Positions 37,836 to 46,894 are shown, counted from the stretch's first letter. The stretch: DNA of 64,000 bases from Deltaproteobacteria bacterium HGW-Deltaproteobacteria-18 (GCA_002841885.1 PHBE01000010.1:62001-126000), one strand, 5' to 3'. The notes: generated by a model from the sequence alone, not told the origin. A program made the numbers and translations.

Positions 37836-37946
37836 GTGTCTGCCCTCCCTTCACGTGGTTTGGCGAGGCATGACAAAAAGCCGGGCATGTGTCCATGCCC
37901 GGCACATGTTCCGTTCCTGGGCATCGGGCCCCGCAGGGGTCGGGGT

Positions 37947-38717
37947 TTAATTGCGAGCGGGTTCAAAAAACTGGGTCCACAGCACGGCGCCCAGCTCCAC
38001 ATCCTTGGGCGTGCCCTCGTGGTCCATCTGCTCCTCGGCCGTGTTCAGGGCGGCAAAGCCCCACCATCCGGCGAAAGGCACGGCATAGGTGAACACGCCG
38101 TTGGCGTCGGTCCTGACCACCTGGGTGATCATGTATTCGTTCGGCGCCTCGTACTTCCTGTCCCTGTTGTAGAACTCCACCTCGACATCAGCGCCCGCCA
38201 CGGGCTTGCCGTCAAGGAGCACCTGGCCCTGGAAGACATTGCCGGCATAGTTGCCGAAAGGCCGGGTCAGCGGGACGATCTCGGTCTTGAGGCCCAGGGG
38301 TTCGCCCCAGCCCTCTTCCTCGCCGAAGGCGGCGACCACGGTCTTGGTGTAATGGACGATGAAGCAGTCTTCGGCCGGTTCCCAGTAAGGGGTGGGTTCC
38401 ATGACAAACTGGTACACACCGGGCCTCTTGACCACGTATTCGGCCGTCCAGGACGGGTGCTCCATTGTCGTGGCGGATTTGAGGGAATCCTTCATCTCCT
38501 GGCCTTCACCGTCCACGAACACCTTGAACGAAGCCGGAGCGACAAGGGGCATGCCGACCATTTCCATGGGGTGGGAAAAGGACAGGGCAAAGGAAACGGC
38601 TGCATCCTTTTTCTCCATGACGATGCTTGAAGAAGGAATGACCATACCGAAGTGGGCCAGAGCCGCGCCTGAAAAACAGAAAATCATGGTGAAACAAAGC
38701 GCAAGAGTCCTGAACAT
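37947..38717 (-). CDS. DUF4198 periplasmic subunit K of the nickel/cobalt transporter
   Basis: 256 aa. Signal peptide ending in FSGAALAH, then DUF4198 (HFGMVIPSSSIV at the mature N-terminus, VEFYNRDRKYEAPNEYMITQ towards the end). Such proteins stand with NikMQO in deltaproteobacteria as a periplasmic nickel-binding component (NikK). ATG 38717 with GGAGGTGC upstream. First gene of the K-M-L-Q-O unit; 111 bases separate it from M. Confidence 0.82.
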   Translation of the reverse strand: MFRTLALCFTMIFCFSGAALAHFGMVIPSSSIVMEKKDAAVSFALSFSHPMEMVGMPLVAPASFKVFVDGEGQEMKDSLKSATTMEHPSWTAEYVVKRPGVYQFVMEPTPYWEPAEDCFIVHYTKTVVAAFGEEEGWGEPLGLKTEIVPLTRPFGNYAGNVFQGQVLLDGKPVAGADVEVEFYNRDRKYEAPNEYMITQVVRTDANGVFTYAVPFAGWWGFAALNTAEEQMDHEGTPKDVELGAVLWTQFFEPARN

Positions 38718-38968
38718 GGCAGTGCACCTCCCGTCTTGTACGGTCTCCGGAAATACGGATGGCGTCAAGATTTGCAAGTTGAAACTATGGAATTCGAAAA
38801 GCGTCCCTCAAAGTAGCACGGAATCAAGAATCATAACATTTCGTGTCCTCGCTACCGGGGAATCCATGTTTTTGTCAACAGTCAGATTTAATTGAGAGTA
38901 CGAGGGTGGAAGAACAGGGAAAGGTTGGGTTCTCAGGGGGCTGTGGAGTGACGGCGTCCGAGGGTAAA
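38718..38968. other. Leader region of the nickel/cobalt transporter unit
   Basis: No gene is visible. On the minus strand this must contain the promoter of the transporter unit. I looked for a NikR palindrome and for cobalamin-riboswitch pieces and found neither convincingly; the only symmetry is a loose GTAGC/GCTAC pair about 33 bases apart near 38813-38856. Confidence 0.45.
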
Positions 38969-38993
38969 GCCCGGCGCTTGCTTCGCGCCGGGC
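38969..38993 (-). terminator. Intrinsic terminator after the DEAD-box helicase gene
   Basis: Perfect 9-base arms GCCCGGCGC (38969-38977) and GCGCCGGGC (38985-38993). On the minus strand the hairpin follows the helicase stop by 14 bases and is followed by TTTACC, a short T run. Confidence 0.7.
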
Positions 38994-39007
38994 CTGGTTG
39001 GAAAAGA

Positions 39008-40396
39008 TCAGGCAGGTTTGTTCCGCTTGGGGCCTGACCAGGGCTTTTGCCCAGACTTGCCGGGTTTGGCAGGGAGTGCGGGTCCGCGTTTGCGTGCCAC
39101 GGGAGGGGCGGCCTTGCCCCGGGACTGCGACTGCCCTGCAGGAGCGGGCGGAGTGGATGCGGCGGGTCCCGTGCTGGATTCGGGGCCAGCGGGGGCGGAC
39201 TTTTTCCTGACGCCTTTGCCTGGACCGAAGGGACGCGGGGCTGGTCGCAGGCTTTGCACGGAGTCACCCGTTGCCGGGACAAGGGTGCCGCGCACGAGCT
39301 GCACCTGCTCCAGGACGATGTCCAGATCCTGAGCGTAGCGCTTGGCCAGACGGCTTTCCGCTTCGGTCATGAGGGACAGCACAAGGCCTGCGGCACCGGC
39401 TCGTCCAGTGCGACCCGCCCGATGCAGGTAATCGCGGCTCTGGCTTGGCACGTCCACGTTGACCACCAGTTCCACACCGAAAATGTCGAGTCCCCGGGCC
39501 GCGATGTCCGAAGCGATGAGCGTCTGGGCCTTGCCTTTGCGGAAATCGTCCAGAGCGGCCTGGCGCTCAAACTTGTCATGCGCGCCGTGCAGGTCGGCCA
39601 CGGCCAACTGGTGGTGCTCAAGGCGTTCGGCCATGCGTTCGGCGCTTGCCCCCCGGTGTACGAAAACGAGAGCCCGCTCGGGGGAAAGGCCGCGCAGCAC
39701 CTTGCGCAGCCAGTCGGTCTTGTCGCGTTCCTCGCAGACCAGGTAGCAGTGCCGGATGGCCGGGCTGATCCCGTCTTGCGCGCGGACAAATTCGAGATTC
39801 GGGGCCAGTCCGCGAGCTATTCGGGTCGTGGCGGGACCTTCGGTGGCGGAGACGAAGACGAAACGGGTATCGGGACCGAGCTGGCCGGTGATCTTGCGGA
39901 TATGCTCCAGCCCTTCCTCGATGAGCAGGCGGTCCGCTTCGTCGAGGACCAGCCACGCGGTCTCCTTGAGCTTGAGCTTTCCAAGCTCCATGAGGTGCGT
40001 CATGCGGCCTGCGGATCCGATCACCAGATGGGGTTTTTTCTTGAGCCCCTCAATCTGGCGGCTGACCGCGGCTCCGCCGATGAGGGCCTGCACGCGTACG
40101 CCAAGGCCGCCGTTCCGGGCAAGGTCCGTGGCCACGCGGTTTATCTGCATGGCCAGTTCGTGGGTGGGAGCCAGGACCACGGCCTGCACGTGCATGCTCT
40201 CGGCGTTGATGCCGGCCAGAATGGGCAGCAGGTAGGCGAGCGTCTTGCCTGATCCGGTCCGTGAGACCAGCATGGCCGATTTTCCGGCCATCAGCACAGG
40301 CACCGCGGCCTCCTGCACGGGCAGAGGTGCGTCGAGCTTTTGGCTGAGCAGGGCCTGAACCAGAGCGGGCGGGAGCCCAAGGGAATCAAAAGACAT
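39008..40396 (-). CDS. DEAD-box ATP-dependent RNA helicase
   Basis: 462 aa. Q-motif region LDAPLPVQEAAVPVLMAGK, SRTGSGKT (motif I), VLDEADRLL (DEAD box), FVSATEGPA (motif III), ASDIAARGLDI and YLHRAGRTGRAG. The last ~75 residues are a basic, proline- and lysine-rich tail (KSGQKPWSGPKRNKPA) typical of RhlE/RhlB-like helicases for RNA contact. It remodels RNA in ribosome assembly or decay. Confidence 0.93.
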   Translation of the reverse strand: MSFDSLGLPPALVQALLSQKLDAPLPVQEAAVPVLMAGKSAMLVSRTGSGKTLAYLLPILAGINAESMHVQAVVLAPTHELAMQINRVATDLARNGGLGVRVQALIGGAAVSRQIEGLKKKPHLVIGSAGRMTHLMELGKLKLKETAWLVLDEADRLLIEEGLEHIRKITGQLGPDTRFVFVSATEGPATTRIARGLAPNLEFVRAQDGISPAIRHCYLVCEERDKTDWLRKVLRGLSPERALVFVHRGASAERMAERLEHHQLAVADLHGAHDKFERQAALDDFRKGKAQTLIASDIAARGLDIFGVELVVNVDVPSQSRDYLHRAGRTGRAGAAGLVLSLMTEAESRLAKRYAQDLDIVLEQVQLVRGTLVPATGDSVQSLRPAPRPFGPGKGVRKKSAPAGPESSTGPAASTPPAPAGQSQSRGKAAPPVARKRGPALPAKPGKSGQKPWSGPKRNKPA

Positions 40397-40471
40397 ATAT
40401 ATCCTTGTCGGCTTGGAGCCGTGACGATGGAGAAAGGGGGCCGCGCCGGAATATCCGGGGCGGAGGAATAA

Positions 40472-42109
40472 TCATTCGGAAGGCATGACGCGGTGGTCGT
40501 CATCCAAGGCCACGACCCGGTTGCGACCCGATCTCTTTGCCTCGTACAAGGCGTTGTCCGCTCTTTGCAAGAGCACCGCCATGCCGTTATCACCGTCTTC
40601 AAGGCGAGGAGTCGTGGACGCCACTCCAAAGCTCAAGGTCACGTATGGCGCAACCGTGGATGCGCCATGCTCCAGGCGCAGATCGAGCACCGCCTGGCGC
40701 AAGGTCTCGGCCACATGCCTGACGCCACCGGCATCGGTGTCGGCCAGGATGACGGAAAATTCCTCGCCTCCGAAGCGTGCGACCAGATCCGCCGGGCGCT
40801 GCATCTGGCGCTGCAGGACCGCCGCCACTGCGATAAGGCACTGATCGCCTTGCAGGTGCCCGTGTCTGTCGTTGTAATCCTTGAAGAAATCCACATCCGC
40901 CAGGATGATGGCGATGGGGGTTTGATCACGCATGGCCCGCCGCCATTCCTGCTTCAGACAACTGTCGAACATTCGGCGGTTGGCGACTCCCGTCAAGCCG
41001 TCCAGGAGGGAGAGCTGCTTTAGCTGCTCATTGGCGCGCTTGAGGTCCTCGGTGCGTTCGCGGATGGTTTGCACCATGTTGTCAAAGCTTTTGGCCAGGA
41101 TTCCGACCTCGTCGTCGCGCTCCAGGTCGATGCGCAGGGAATAATCCTCTTCCCGTTGCAGTCTGGACGCATGGTTGGTCAGCTTTTGCAGAGGCCTCAG
41201 CACGACGGCCTGGAGCAAGACGTTCAGCAATATGAGCACACAGAGTCCCGACGAAATCACCAGAACCATGGCGTAGCGGATGCTCGAGATGCCCTTTTGC
41301 GTAATCTCTCGGGGGAAGAGGTAGGAGATGCCGAATATGGGTGCCTCTGGAGGTCCGGGATATGCGCTGCAGACCTTGACGAACCCGCCTTTATCCAGAG
41401 TGAAGTAATCGAGATTGTCGATGCTCGCGGGAGTGACTTCATCTTTGTCGCATAGCGCCTGTTCTTTTGTGTAGGGGTAGACAATGTCAAAGGCGATGCG
41501 GGTCTGTTCGCTCAGGGTTTTGACCATGTCCTGATTCAGGATTCGTCCAATGATCAGAAATCCGTTGCCGGGACCGCTTCCGTCGGAACGCAAGATCTGG
41601 CGAGTGGCAAAAAGCAGGGGGCCAAGCTCGGTATTGATGGCTCCGGTGACGCCTTTTTGTCCTGCCGCCGAGTTTGGAATGGCCAGCAGCGGATGGTCCG
41701 GTGCGATGCGCTCGCTTGCCAGCAGAGCAAGGGTGAGGGGGCTTTTCTGAACTGTGTCGCGGGCATTGCTCCAGACGATCGTTCCGTCCTGAGCGCAATA
41801 GATCATGACATTCACCGAGATGCTGTCCAGCGCTTCATCGTAAAGGTTGCTCGTTTTGTAGGTCTCGGAGCGTGTGGTCATGAAGTCGTAGGTATCATCC
41901 CAGGTCGCCCAGTCGCGACAGATGCGCTCCAGATGATAGTTTTCCCTGTCGATGGCGTGAAATATGCGCTGCAGGTTTTGTCCTGCCTGCTGATGTTCGA
42001 GCTCCAGAAAGCTGGGGTAGACCACGAAACGCTGGACGAAAAAATCCGCCACGCCCAGGGAAGCGAACAGGACGAAGATGATGGTGAATACCTTGGCGCG
42101 GACGGACAT
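40472..42109 (-). CDS. CHASE4-HAMP-GGDEF diguanylate cyclase
   Basis: 545 aa. N-terminal helix, a periplasmic CHASE4-type sensor (~30-265; RICRDWATWDDTYDFM is the hallmark), a second helix (~270-290), HAMP, and a GGDEF domain with intact active site FGGEEFSVILAD and ILADVDFFKDYND. It should make c-di-GMP in response to a periplasmic signal. ATG 42109 has AAGGAG upstream. Confidence 0.92.
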   Translation of the reverse strand: MSVRAKVFTIIFVLFASLGVADFFVQRFVVYPSFLELEHQQAGQNLQRIFHAIDRENYHLERICRDWATWDDTYDFMTTRSETYKTSNLYDEALDSISVNVMIYCAQDGTIVWSNARDTVQKSPLTLALLASERIAPDHPLLAIPNSAAGQKGVTGAINTELGPLLFATRQILRSDGSGPGNGFLIIGRILNQDMVKTLSEQTRIAFDIVYPYTKEQALCDKDEVTPASIDNLDYFTLDKGGFVKVCSAYPGPPEAPIFGISYLFPREITQKGISSIRYAMVLVISSGLCVLILLNVLLQAVVLRPLQKLTNHASRLQREEDYSLRIDLERDDEVGILAKSFDNMVQTIRERTEDLKRANEQLKQLSLLDGLTGVANRRMFDSCLKQEWRRAMRDQTPIAIILADVDFFKDYNDRHGHLQGDQCLIAVAAVLQRQMQRPADLVARFGGEEFSVILADTDAGGVRHVAETLRQAVLDLRLEHGASTVAPYVTLSFGVASTTPRLEDGDNGMAVLLQRADNALYEAKRSGRNRVVALDDDHRVMPSE

Positions 42110-42178
42110 GAAGACTCCTTCAACCGATGGTGCAATCAATAACGATAAAGATTACCCGAGTTCTCTGACAGGTACAAG

Positions 42179-42262
42179 GCGCAAGAACCCCGTACTTGCG
42201 CTACGCATGTGCCAGGGCGTATGGGCTTTTAGTTCGCCCGCGCCGAAGGCGGGTCATTTTTT
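42179..42262 (+). promoter_or_regulatory. Two hairpins in the leader of the LysE-type gene
   Basis: GCGCAAG (42179-42185) pairs with CTTGCGC (42195-42201). A second hairpin CCCGC/GCGGG (42237-42253) is followed by TCATTTTTT, a terminator-like end just before AGGAGAAGCAG and the ATG at 42274. The order anti-hairpin then terminator hairpin then ribosome site could be an attenuator, or simply a terminator of upstream transcription. Confidence 0.45.
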
Positions 42263-42273
42263 AGGAGAAGCAG

Positions 42274-42903
42274 ATGCTCGAACTTTTCACCGTCGCGACC
42301 ATCACCATCCTGGCTGTCATCAGTCCGGGCGCGGATTTCGCCATGGTCAGCCGCAACAGCATGATGATGTCGCGCCGGGCGGGAGTCCTGACTGCCGTCG
42401 GCATCAGTCTTGGCGTGCTGGTGCATGTGACCTACAGCCTGTTCGGGGTGGGATTTGTCATCTCCCGTTCAGCCCTGCTCTTCAACCTGATCAAATATCT
42501 TGGTGCAGCATACCTGATCTATCTTGGAATAACCATGATCAGGACCAAGGCCGCGCTTCCAGGCATTGCGACAGGGCCGATGCTGTCGGACGCAGGGGCG
42601 CTTCGGATCGGCTTTCTGACCAACGCCACCAACCCCAAGACCACGCTTTTCGTTCTCAGCCTCTTCACCCAGGTCATGAGCGCGCACACGCCCGTTGCGG
42701 TCCAGCTCGGCTACGGAGCCTTCATGTCTGCGGCGCACCTCGTCTGGTTCACGCTGGTGGCCTGCGCCTTTTCCTCGACCCCGGCCCAGCGCGCCATTGG
42801 TTCCGCGCGGCATCACATCGAGCGCGGCATCGGCTGTGTGCTGGTCTGTTTGGGCTTGACCCTGGCTCTGGCCTCGTTCAGCCAGGCCTGCCCCCCCCAT
42901 TGA
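42274..42903 (+). CDS. LysE/RhtB family amino-acid exporter
   Basis: 209 aa, about six helices. ISPGADFAMVSRNSMMMSR at the N-terminus and FLTNATNPKTTLFVLSLF are the family signatures. It exports an amino acid or related small molecule across the inner membrane; substrate unknown. Good AGGAG site. It is followed after ~30 bases by the CsaA-like gene. Confidence 0.9.
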   Translation: MLELFTVATITILAVISPGADFAMVSRNSMMMSRRAGVLTAVGISLGVLVHVTYSLFGVGFVISRSALLFNLIKYLGAAYLIYLGITMIRTKAALPGIATGPMLSDAGALRIGFLTNATNPKTTLFVLSLFTQVMSAHTPVAVQLGYGAFMSAAHLVWFTLVACAFSSTPAQRAIGSARHHIERGIGCVLVCLGLTLALASFSQACPPH

Positions 42904-42933
42904 TTCCACCATTTATCAGAAGGAGAAGTAATC

Positions 42934-43293
42934 GTGGTATCGGAACTCAAGGCAACCGTGGACTTTGAAGAGTCCCTGGGACTTTTGGACATCCGCGTGG
43001 GGCGCGTCGTTTCGGCAGAACCTTGCGCCGTGACCCCAAAACCCACGTACAGGATGGTCATCGATTTCGGGAAATACGGCCAGCGAGTGAGCTACGGCCG
43101 CTTCACCGCGCACCCGCCGGAAGAGGTGGTTGGCCGGCTGGTGCTTGCGGTGCTCAATTTTCCACCGCGCCGGATGGGGGATGTTGTCTCGGAGGTGCTG
43201 GTCCTTGGCGTGCAATATCCGGGCAGGGGCAGCGGCGAAGCGACCTTCGTCTCACCGGCGGTCAACGCCAAGATCGGCAGCAAGCTTTTCTAG
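42934..43293 (+). CDS. CsaA-like tRNA-binding domain protein
   Basis: 119 aa, a single OB-fold tRNA-binding domain as in CsaA and the C-terminus of MetRS: LDIRVGRVVSAEPC, YRMVIDFGKYGQR, and NFPPRRMGDVVSEVLVLG. Members bind tRNA or act as protein-export chaperones. GTG 42934 is preceded by AGAAGGAG. The stop is followed by ATG of the EamA gene within two bases. Confidence 0.85.
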   Translation: MVSELKATVDFEESLGLLDIRVGRVVSAEPCAVTPKPTYRMVIDFGKYGQRVSYGRFTAHPPEEVVGRLVLAVLNFPPRRMGDVVSEVLVLGVQYPGRGSGEATFVSPAVNAKIGSKLF

Positions 43294-43294
43294 G

Positions 43295-44146
43295 ATGCCC
43301 ATGAAGCCCTACCTCTACGCATTCGGCGCGGTGCTGTGCTGGGCCAGCCTGCCAGCGGCCACCGGCAGCGGTCTGGATGGACTCGATGTCACTGAGCTGC
43401 TTTTCTTCAGCTTTGTCCCGGCCGCGCTTTACCTCGTGGCGCAGGAAATGGTCATTTCCCGGAGGCGGGCCATCCCCTGGCCGGACTTGAAACTCACTGC
43501 GCTGGGCCTGGCCGGCATTTTCGGCTACCACGCGCTGTACTATCTGGCCCTCAATCACGCGCCTTTGGTGGAGGGAGCCATCCTGACCACGACCTGGTCT
43601 TTCTGGATCGTCGTCATTTCCTCCATCCTGGCCAAGAGACGCCTGTCCCCGCCTGTTCTGGCCGTGGCGCTGGCCGGGCTCGTGGGCGCCGGTCTGGTCG
43701 TGTCCGGAGGCAGGAGCCTGCATTTCGAAGCCCGGTATCTGCCCGGCTATCTCATGGCGCTGGGTTGCGGGCTGATCTGGAGCAGCTTCTCCGTAACCCT
43801 GTCGCGCCTCAGGCCCACCCGAGACTACATGCCGGCCTTTACGGTCCTGGCCGCCATCTTCTCCACCCTGGTCTACACTGCAAGCGCTCCGCAGGCCCTG
43901 CCTCCGATCAAGGCTCTGGTCTCGGCCCTGTATCTGGGGCTGGTGCCGCTGGGGCTCTCATTCACGCTGTGGAATCGGGCCGTGACCACAGGCAATATGA
44001 CCCTCATCGGATACCTCACCTATCTGACCCCTCCCCTGGCCGTACTGCTGGTCGCCCTGACCCGGGGCGCCTCCGTGACCCCGCATGCCGTGATCGGCAT
44101 GATAGTCATCCTCGCGGCGGCCTTCATAGGCAGGAGAATAAGCTGA
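43295..44146 (+). CDS. EamA/DMT family transporter
   Basis: 283 aa, ten hydrophobic segments as two EamA repeats (GYHALYYLALNHAPLVEGAI in the first, LGLVPLGLSFTLWNRAVTTG in the second). A drug/metabolite-type permease of unknown substrate. ATG 43295 or 43301 are possible; the former lies two bases after the CsaA-like stop. Confidence 0.87.
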   Translation: MPMKPYLYAFGAVLCWASLPAATGSGLDGLDVTELLFFSFVPAALYLVAQEMVISRRRAIPWPDLKLTALGLAGIFGYHALYYLALNHAPLVEGAILTTTWSFWIVVISSILAKRRLSPPVLAVALAGLVGAGLVVSGGRSLHFEARYLPGYLMALGCGLIWSSFSVTLSRLRPTRDYMPAFTVLAAIFSTLVYTASAPQALPPIKALVSALYLGLVPLGLSFTLWNRAVTTGNMTLIGYLTYLTPPLAVLLVALTRGASVTPHAVIGMIVILAAAFIGRRIS

Positions 44147-44300
44147 CCGCGGTGGATTTTTTGCCGTGCGTATTTACAGAACGGGCAAATCCGGGCCAAG
44201 AGATGGGCCATGCCCCCCTGCGCGGCAAACCCGTGGTGGGTTTGGCCGGAGCCAGACGGGAATTCCCGGTGATGGTCACGAAAATCGGATCGGATCAGCC

Positions 44301-45608
44301 ATGAATAGCCCAGACGCCTACGACAGCGCCTCCGGACTGGCCGCTGTGCACATGTCCGTCGAGGATCTTTTGAGCTTCATGAACGATTTCCCGGCGCTGC
44401 TGTGGCGCATCGAAATCGCCAAATCCCGCATTGAATTCCTGAACAACAACTACATCGTCTCCAACGGTCTGGACGGAAAACTGCTGCTGAAGAACATTCG
44501 GTATCAGCAGGACGTGGTTGTACCGGAGGACGCATACCTGATCGGGGCCTTCATGGAGTCCGTGAAGAAGGGGAAGACGGCAGCCACCATTTTCCGTGCG
44601 CGGTGCGCGGAGAACAGGATCGCCTGGCTCAAGATCACCGGGGCGACAAACACCTGGGACCCCCGCTATTATTATGGATTCCTGCTCAATGTGACCGATA
44701 CCGTGGAGCAGATAAAGGCCATAATGGACAAGGACGTCAACATTCAGTCCCTCATCGACGACACGGACAATGCGGCATTGGTCCTGGATTATGATTCGCG
44801 CAAGGTCCTGTGTGTCAACGCCGCCGCATGCGACCTGTTCGAGCTGAATCGGGGGGAACTGTTGGGGTTAACCCTGAGCGATCTGTTCCGCGAATCCATG
44901 AAGACAGCGGTTGAGAACATGCTGGAGCAGGTTCTGCTGCTTCGCAAATGGAACGGGAAGCTGGATTTTTATCAAAGCGGCAAGCGCAGTTATTTCACCT
45001 CTGAGACCGTGGTCCGCCACATGTCCTGCGGCGGGAAGCGTCTTTTGCGTGTGAAGTTCGTAAATCCCAAGATCAGCCGGGAGAGATCGCGGCCGCGGCG
45101 CCTTTTTTCCGATGATTCGCGCCGGTTGCGGCTGATTCAGGATCTTGTGCTGGTCCGGGATGACATCGAGGCCATCATGCGGGTGGCTTTCGATTCCGCC
45201 CTTGCCTCCGAAAAATACGATGTGATCATGTTTTCCGACGTGCATGTGCGCAAGAATCAGGTCTATGTGTATTACGCAGGAAATCAGCCCATGCCGCTCG
45301 AACAGGGGCACAGGTTCGCCTATTCCGGAACCATTGCCGAGGACATAAGCCGTTTTCAGCTCTCCCATCTGACCGTGGACGACACCCAGGAGAGCATCAA
45401 GCCCATCGACTGGGCGCTTTTCGTGCCCCAGGGCATTCGCTCCTATTTGGCCAAGCCCTTTTTCAGCCGCGGCGCTCTGCGCACCGTTCTTATCGTGTGT
45501 TCGCGCAGGCCACATACCTTCTCGGGAGTCACTGTCGGCGACTTCGAAGATCTTCTGGAACCCATCAACGAAGCCGTGAAAATGTGGCGTCAGTCCGGGC
45601 GGCGCTGA
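44301..45608 (+). CDS. PAS-domain signalling protein without a recognised output domain
   Basis: 435 aa, soluble. Two PAS-like regions: ~15-130 (MNDFPALLWRIEIAKSRIEF; GFLLNVTDTVEQIKAIMD) and ~140-250 (NAALVLDYDSRKVLCVNAAA). The rest (~260-430) resembles a GAF-like fold (FSDVHVRKNQVYVYYAG; IKPIDWALFVPQGIRSYLAK). No kinase, GGDEF or DNA-binding domain is visible. ATG 44301 has only a weak ribosome site. A small hairpin (45613-45628) follows the stop. Confidence 0.75.
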   Translation: MNSPDAYDSASGLAAVHMSVEDLLSFMNDFPALLWRIEIAKSRIEFLNNNYIVSNGLDGKLLLKNIRYQQDVVVPEDAYLIGAFMESVKKGKTAATIFRARCAENRIAWLKITGATNTWDPRYYYGFLLNVTDTVEQIKAIMDKDVNIQSLIDDTDNAALVLDYDSRKVLCVNAAACDLFELNRGELLGLTLSDLFRESMKTAVENMLEQVLLLRKWNGKLDFYQSGKRSYFTSETVVRHMSCGGKRLLRVKFVNPKISRERSRPRRLFSDDSRRLRLIQDLVLVRDDIEAIMRVAFDSALASEKYDVIMFSDVHVRKNQVYVYYAGNQPMPLEQGHRFAYSGTIAEDISRFQLSHLTVDDTQESIKPIDWALFVPQGIRSYLAKPFFSRGALRTVLIVCSRRPHTFSGVTVGDFEDLLEPINEAVKMWRQSGRR

Positions 45609-45612
45609 ATTC

Positions 45613-45628
45613 ACCCGCCCTTGCGGGT
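45613..45628 (+). terminator. Small hairpin after the PAS gene
   Basis: ACCCGC and GCGGGT pair around a CCTT loop, followed by TCTATTT. A modest intrinsic terminator immediately ahead of the palindromic operator candidate. Confidence 0.5.
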
Positions 45629-45633
45629 TCTAT

Positions 45634-45646
45634 TTGGTTCTACCAA
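45634..45646. promoter_or_regulatory. Candidate FadR-type operator
   Basis: TTGGTTCTACCAA is a perfect palindrome and fits the GntR/FadR subfamily operator form TnGTnnnACnA exactly. It lies 130 bases upstream of the start of a FadR-type regulator gene, so autoregulation is a natural inference. A partial copy (TTTACCAAA) lies near 45750. Confidence 0.6.
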
Positions 45647-45775
45647 TAATCCGTTTTTGAGCGCATGTCCGGTGTCATGGCGCAACTGGCCGATTAAATT
45701 GCAGATGGCGTTGCCATGGAACGATATTTTCGTGTATGGGTTTACCAAATCAGCCTTTGAAGGAACCATTGCACG

Positions 45776-46498
45776 ATGGAAGAACATGGCCGCCTCTTGA
45801 ATCAGCTTGAGCTGGTTGTTCTTGAAAGGGGATTGCAACCCGGCGACAAGCTGCCGCCCGAAAGAGAACTTGCCGAGCAACTGCTCGTAAGCCGCAACAC
45901 GCTGCGCGGGCTTCTGCGTTCCCTCGACGCCCAGGGCCTGGTCACTATCAAGCCGGGCAGCGGTACCTTCCTGCGCACCAGACTGACCGGAATCGCGCAT
46001 CTTCACCATTCATCGCCACAGGCCGTAGCCGATCAGATCAAGGCCGCATTCCTGTTCCTGCCGCCCATTCTGGGCAAGGCCCTGCAAACCATCTCCGAGC
46101 CGCGCCTTAAAGATCTGCAAGCCGTCAACATCGCGCTCAGTCAGGCCATGTGCGACGGGGATCCCCGCAGGGTGTGGGCAGAGATCGCCCTTTTTTTCCG
46201 CCTCATCGCGCAAGAGACCGAAAACTATTTTCTGGTAAAGACCGTGGAGCAGATGTTCAGCATCGAACCATCCTTTGTTGCGCATTACTTCCAGACCGAT
46301 CGCGACATTCTCGAAGATATCTTTGCCGGGCATGTCAACATCCTGCAGGCGCTGCGAGAACGAAACGCCGGCAGGATCTCCGCGTTGACCGGGCAATACC
46401 TCTTGAGCATTTGCAGGGCCCTGGAAGCAGGCAACGAATTTTCTGTGTGGGATCCGGTATCGCACAGATCACATGAAGAGGATGCAGATGAAAGGTGA
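45776..46498 (+). CDS. GntR family (FadR subfamily) transcriptional regulator
   Basis: 240 aa. N-terminal GntR winged helix (GLQPGDKLPPERELAEQLLV, SRNTLRGLLRSLDAQGLV, KPGSGTFL) and a helical FCD-like effector domain with scattered histidines. FCD domains sense small organic acids, often through a bound metal. ATG 45776. The stop overlaps the next small gene. It likely controls the membrane/MBL/COG0523 genes downstream. Confidence 0.87.
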   Translation: MEEHGRLLNQLELVVLERGLQPGDKLPPERELAEQLLVSRNTLRGLLRSLDAQGLVTIKPGSGTFLRTRLTGIAHLHHSSPQAVADQIKAAFLFLPPILGKALQTISEPRLKDLQAVNIALSQAMCDGDPRRVWAEIALFFRLIAQETENYFLVKTVEQMFSIEPSFVAHYFQTDRDILEDIFAGHVNILQALRERNAGRISALTGQYLLSICRALEAGNEFSVWDPVSHRSHEEDADER

Positions 46499-46748
46499 AG
46501 TCCGGCTGAATCGAAGATTTTTCTTCAGGCAAAGCGTTGCCCGCATTCTCGATTCCGTATGTACTGCGTTCTGCAGCGAAGAATCGCATTCATCAATAAA
46601 TGAAGTGGAAAACGGGGTGAATTCATTATGGAGTGATTTCACTCCTGAAATGATCAAATTAGAGGCGGAGCGTCTTAGAGTTGATCCTGAAGACAAGAGT
46701 ACGCTTTTCAGCAGGATTCAGCAGGAAATGCTGGATGCGAAGAGCTGA
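46488..46748 (+). CDS. Small protein of unknown function
   Basis: 86 aa from ATG 46488, which has GAGG seven bases upstream; ATGs at 46473 and 46482 are alternatives. It overlaps the regulator's 3' end. The N-terminus has RRFFFRQ, reminiscent of twin-arginine proteins but without a hydrophobic stretch; the C-terminal part is acidic and helical (FTPEMIKLEAERLRVDPEDK). I do not recognise a family. Codon use is more AT-rich than neighbouring genes, hinting at relaxed selection or foreign origin. Confidence 0.6.
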   Translation: MKGEVRLNRRFFFRQSVARILDSVCTAFCSEESHSSINEVENGVNSLWSDFTPEMIKLEAERLRVDPEDKSTLFSRIQQEMLDAKS

Positions 46749-46812
46749 AACATTGATTTTAAAACAAGAGATGTTTTGCAGGTGAATGCATGGATTGTTG
46801 AGACCGTATAAA

Positions 46813-46856
46813 AAAGAGTCGGGGCGAATTGTTGGTCGCAGGACGCCCCGCTCTTT
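46813..46856 (+). promoter_or_regulatory. Leader hairpin before the membrane protein gene
   Basis: AAAGAGTCGGGGCG (46813-46826) pairs with CGCCCCGCTCTTT (46844-46856) with one mismatch, loop 17 bases. It lies 39 bases before the ATG of the membrane protein and has a short T run at its end, so it could act as a terminator or attenuator between the regulator and the structural genes. Confidence 0.55.
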
Positions 46857-46894
46857 ACCTATACCACAAATTCCAACCCAACCAAGGAGGACTT

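Noticed and set aside
38718-39007. NikR operator or cobalamin riboswitch upstream of the Ni/Co transporter
   Set aside because: No spaced palindrome of the NikR kind and no B12 box seen.
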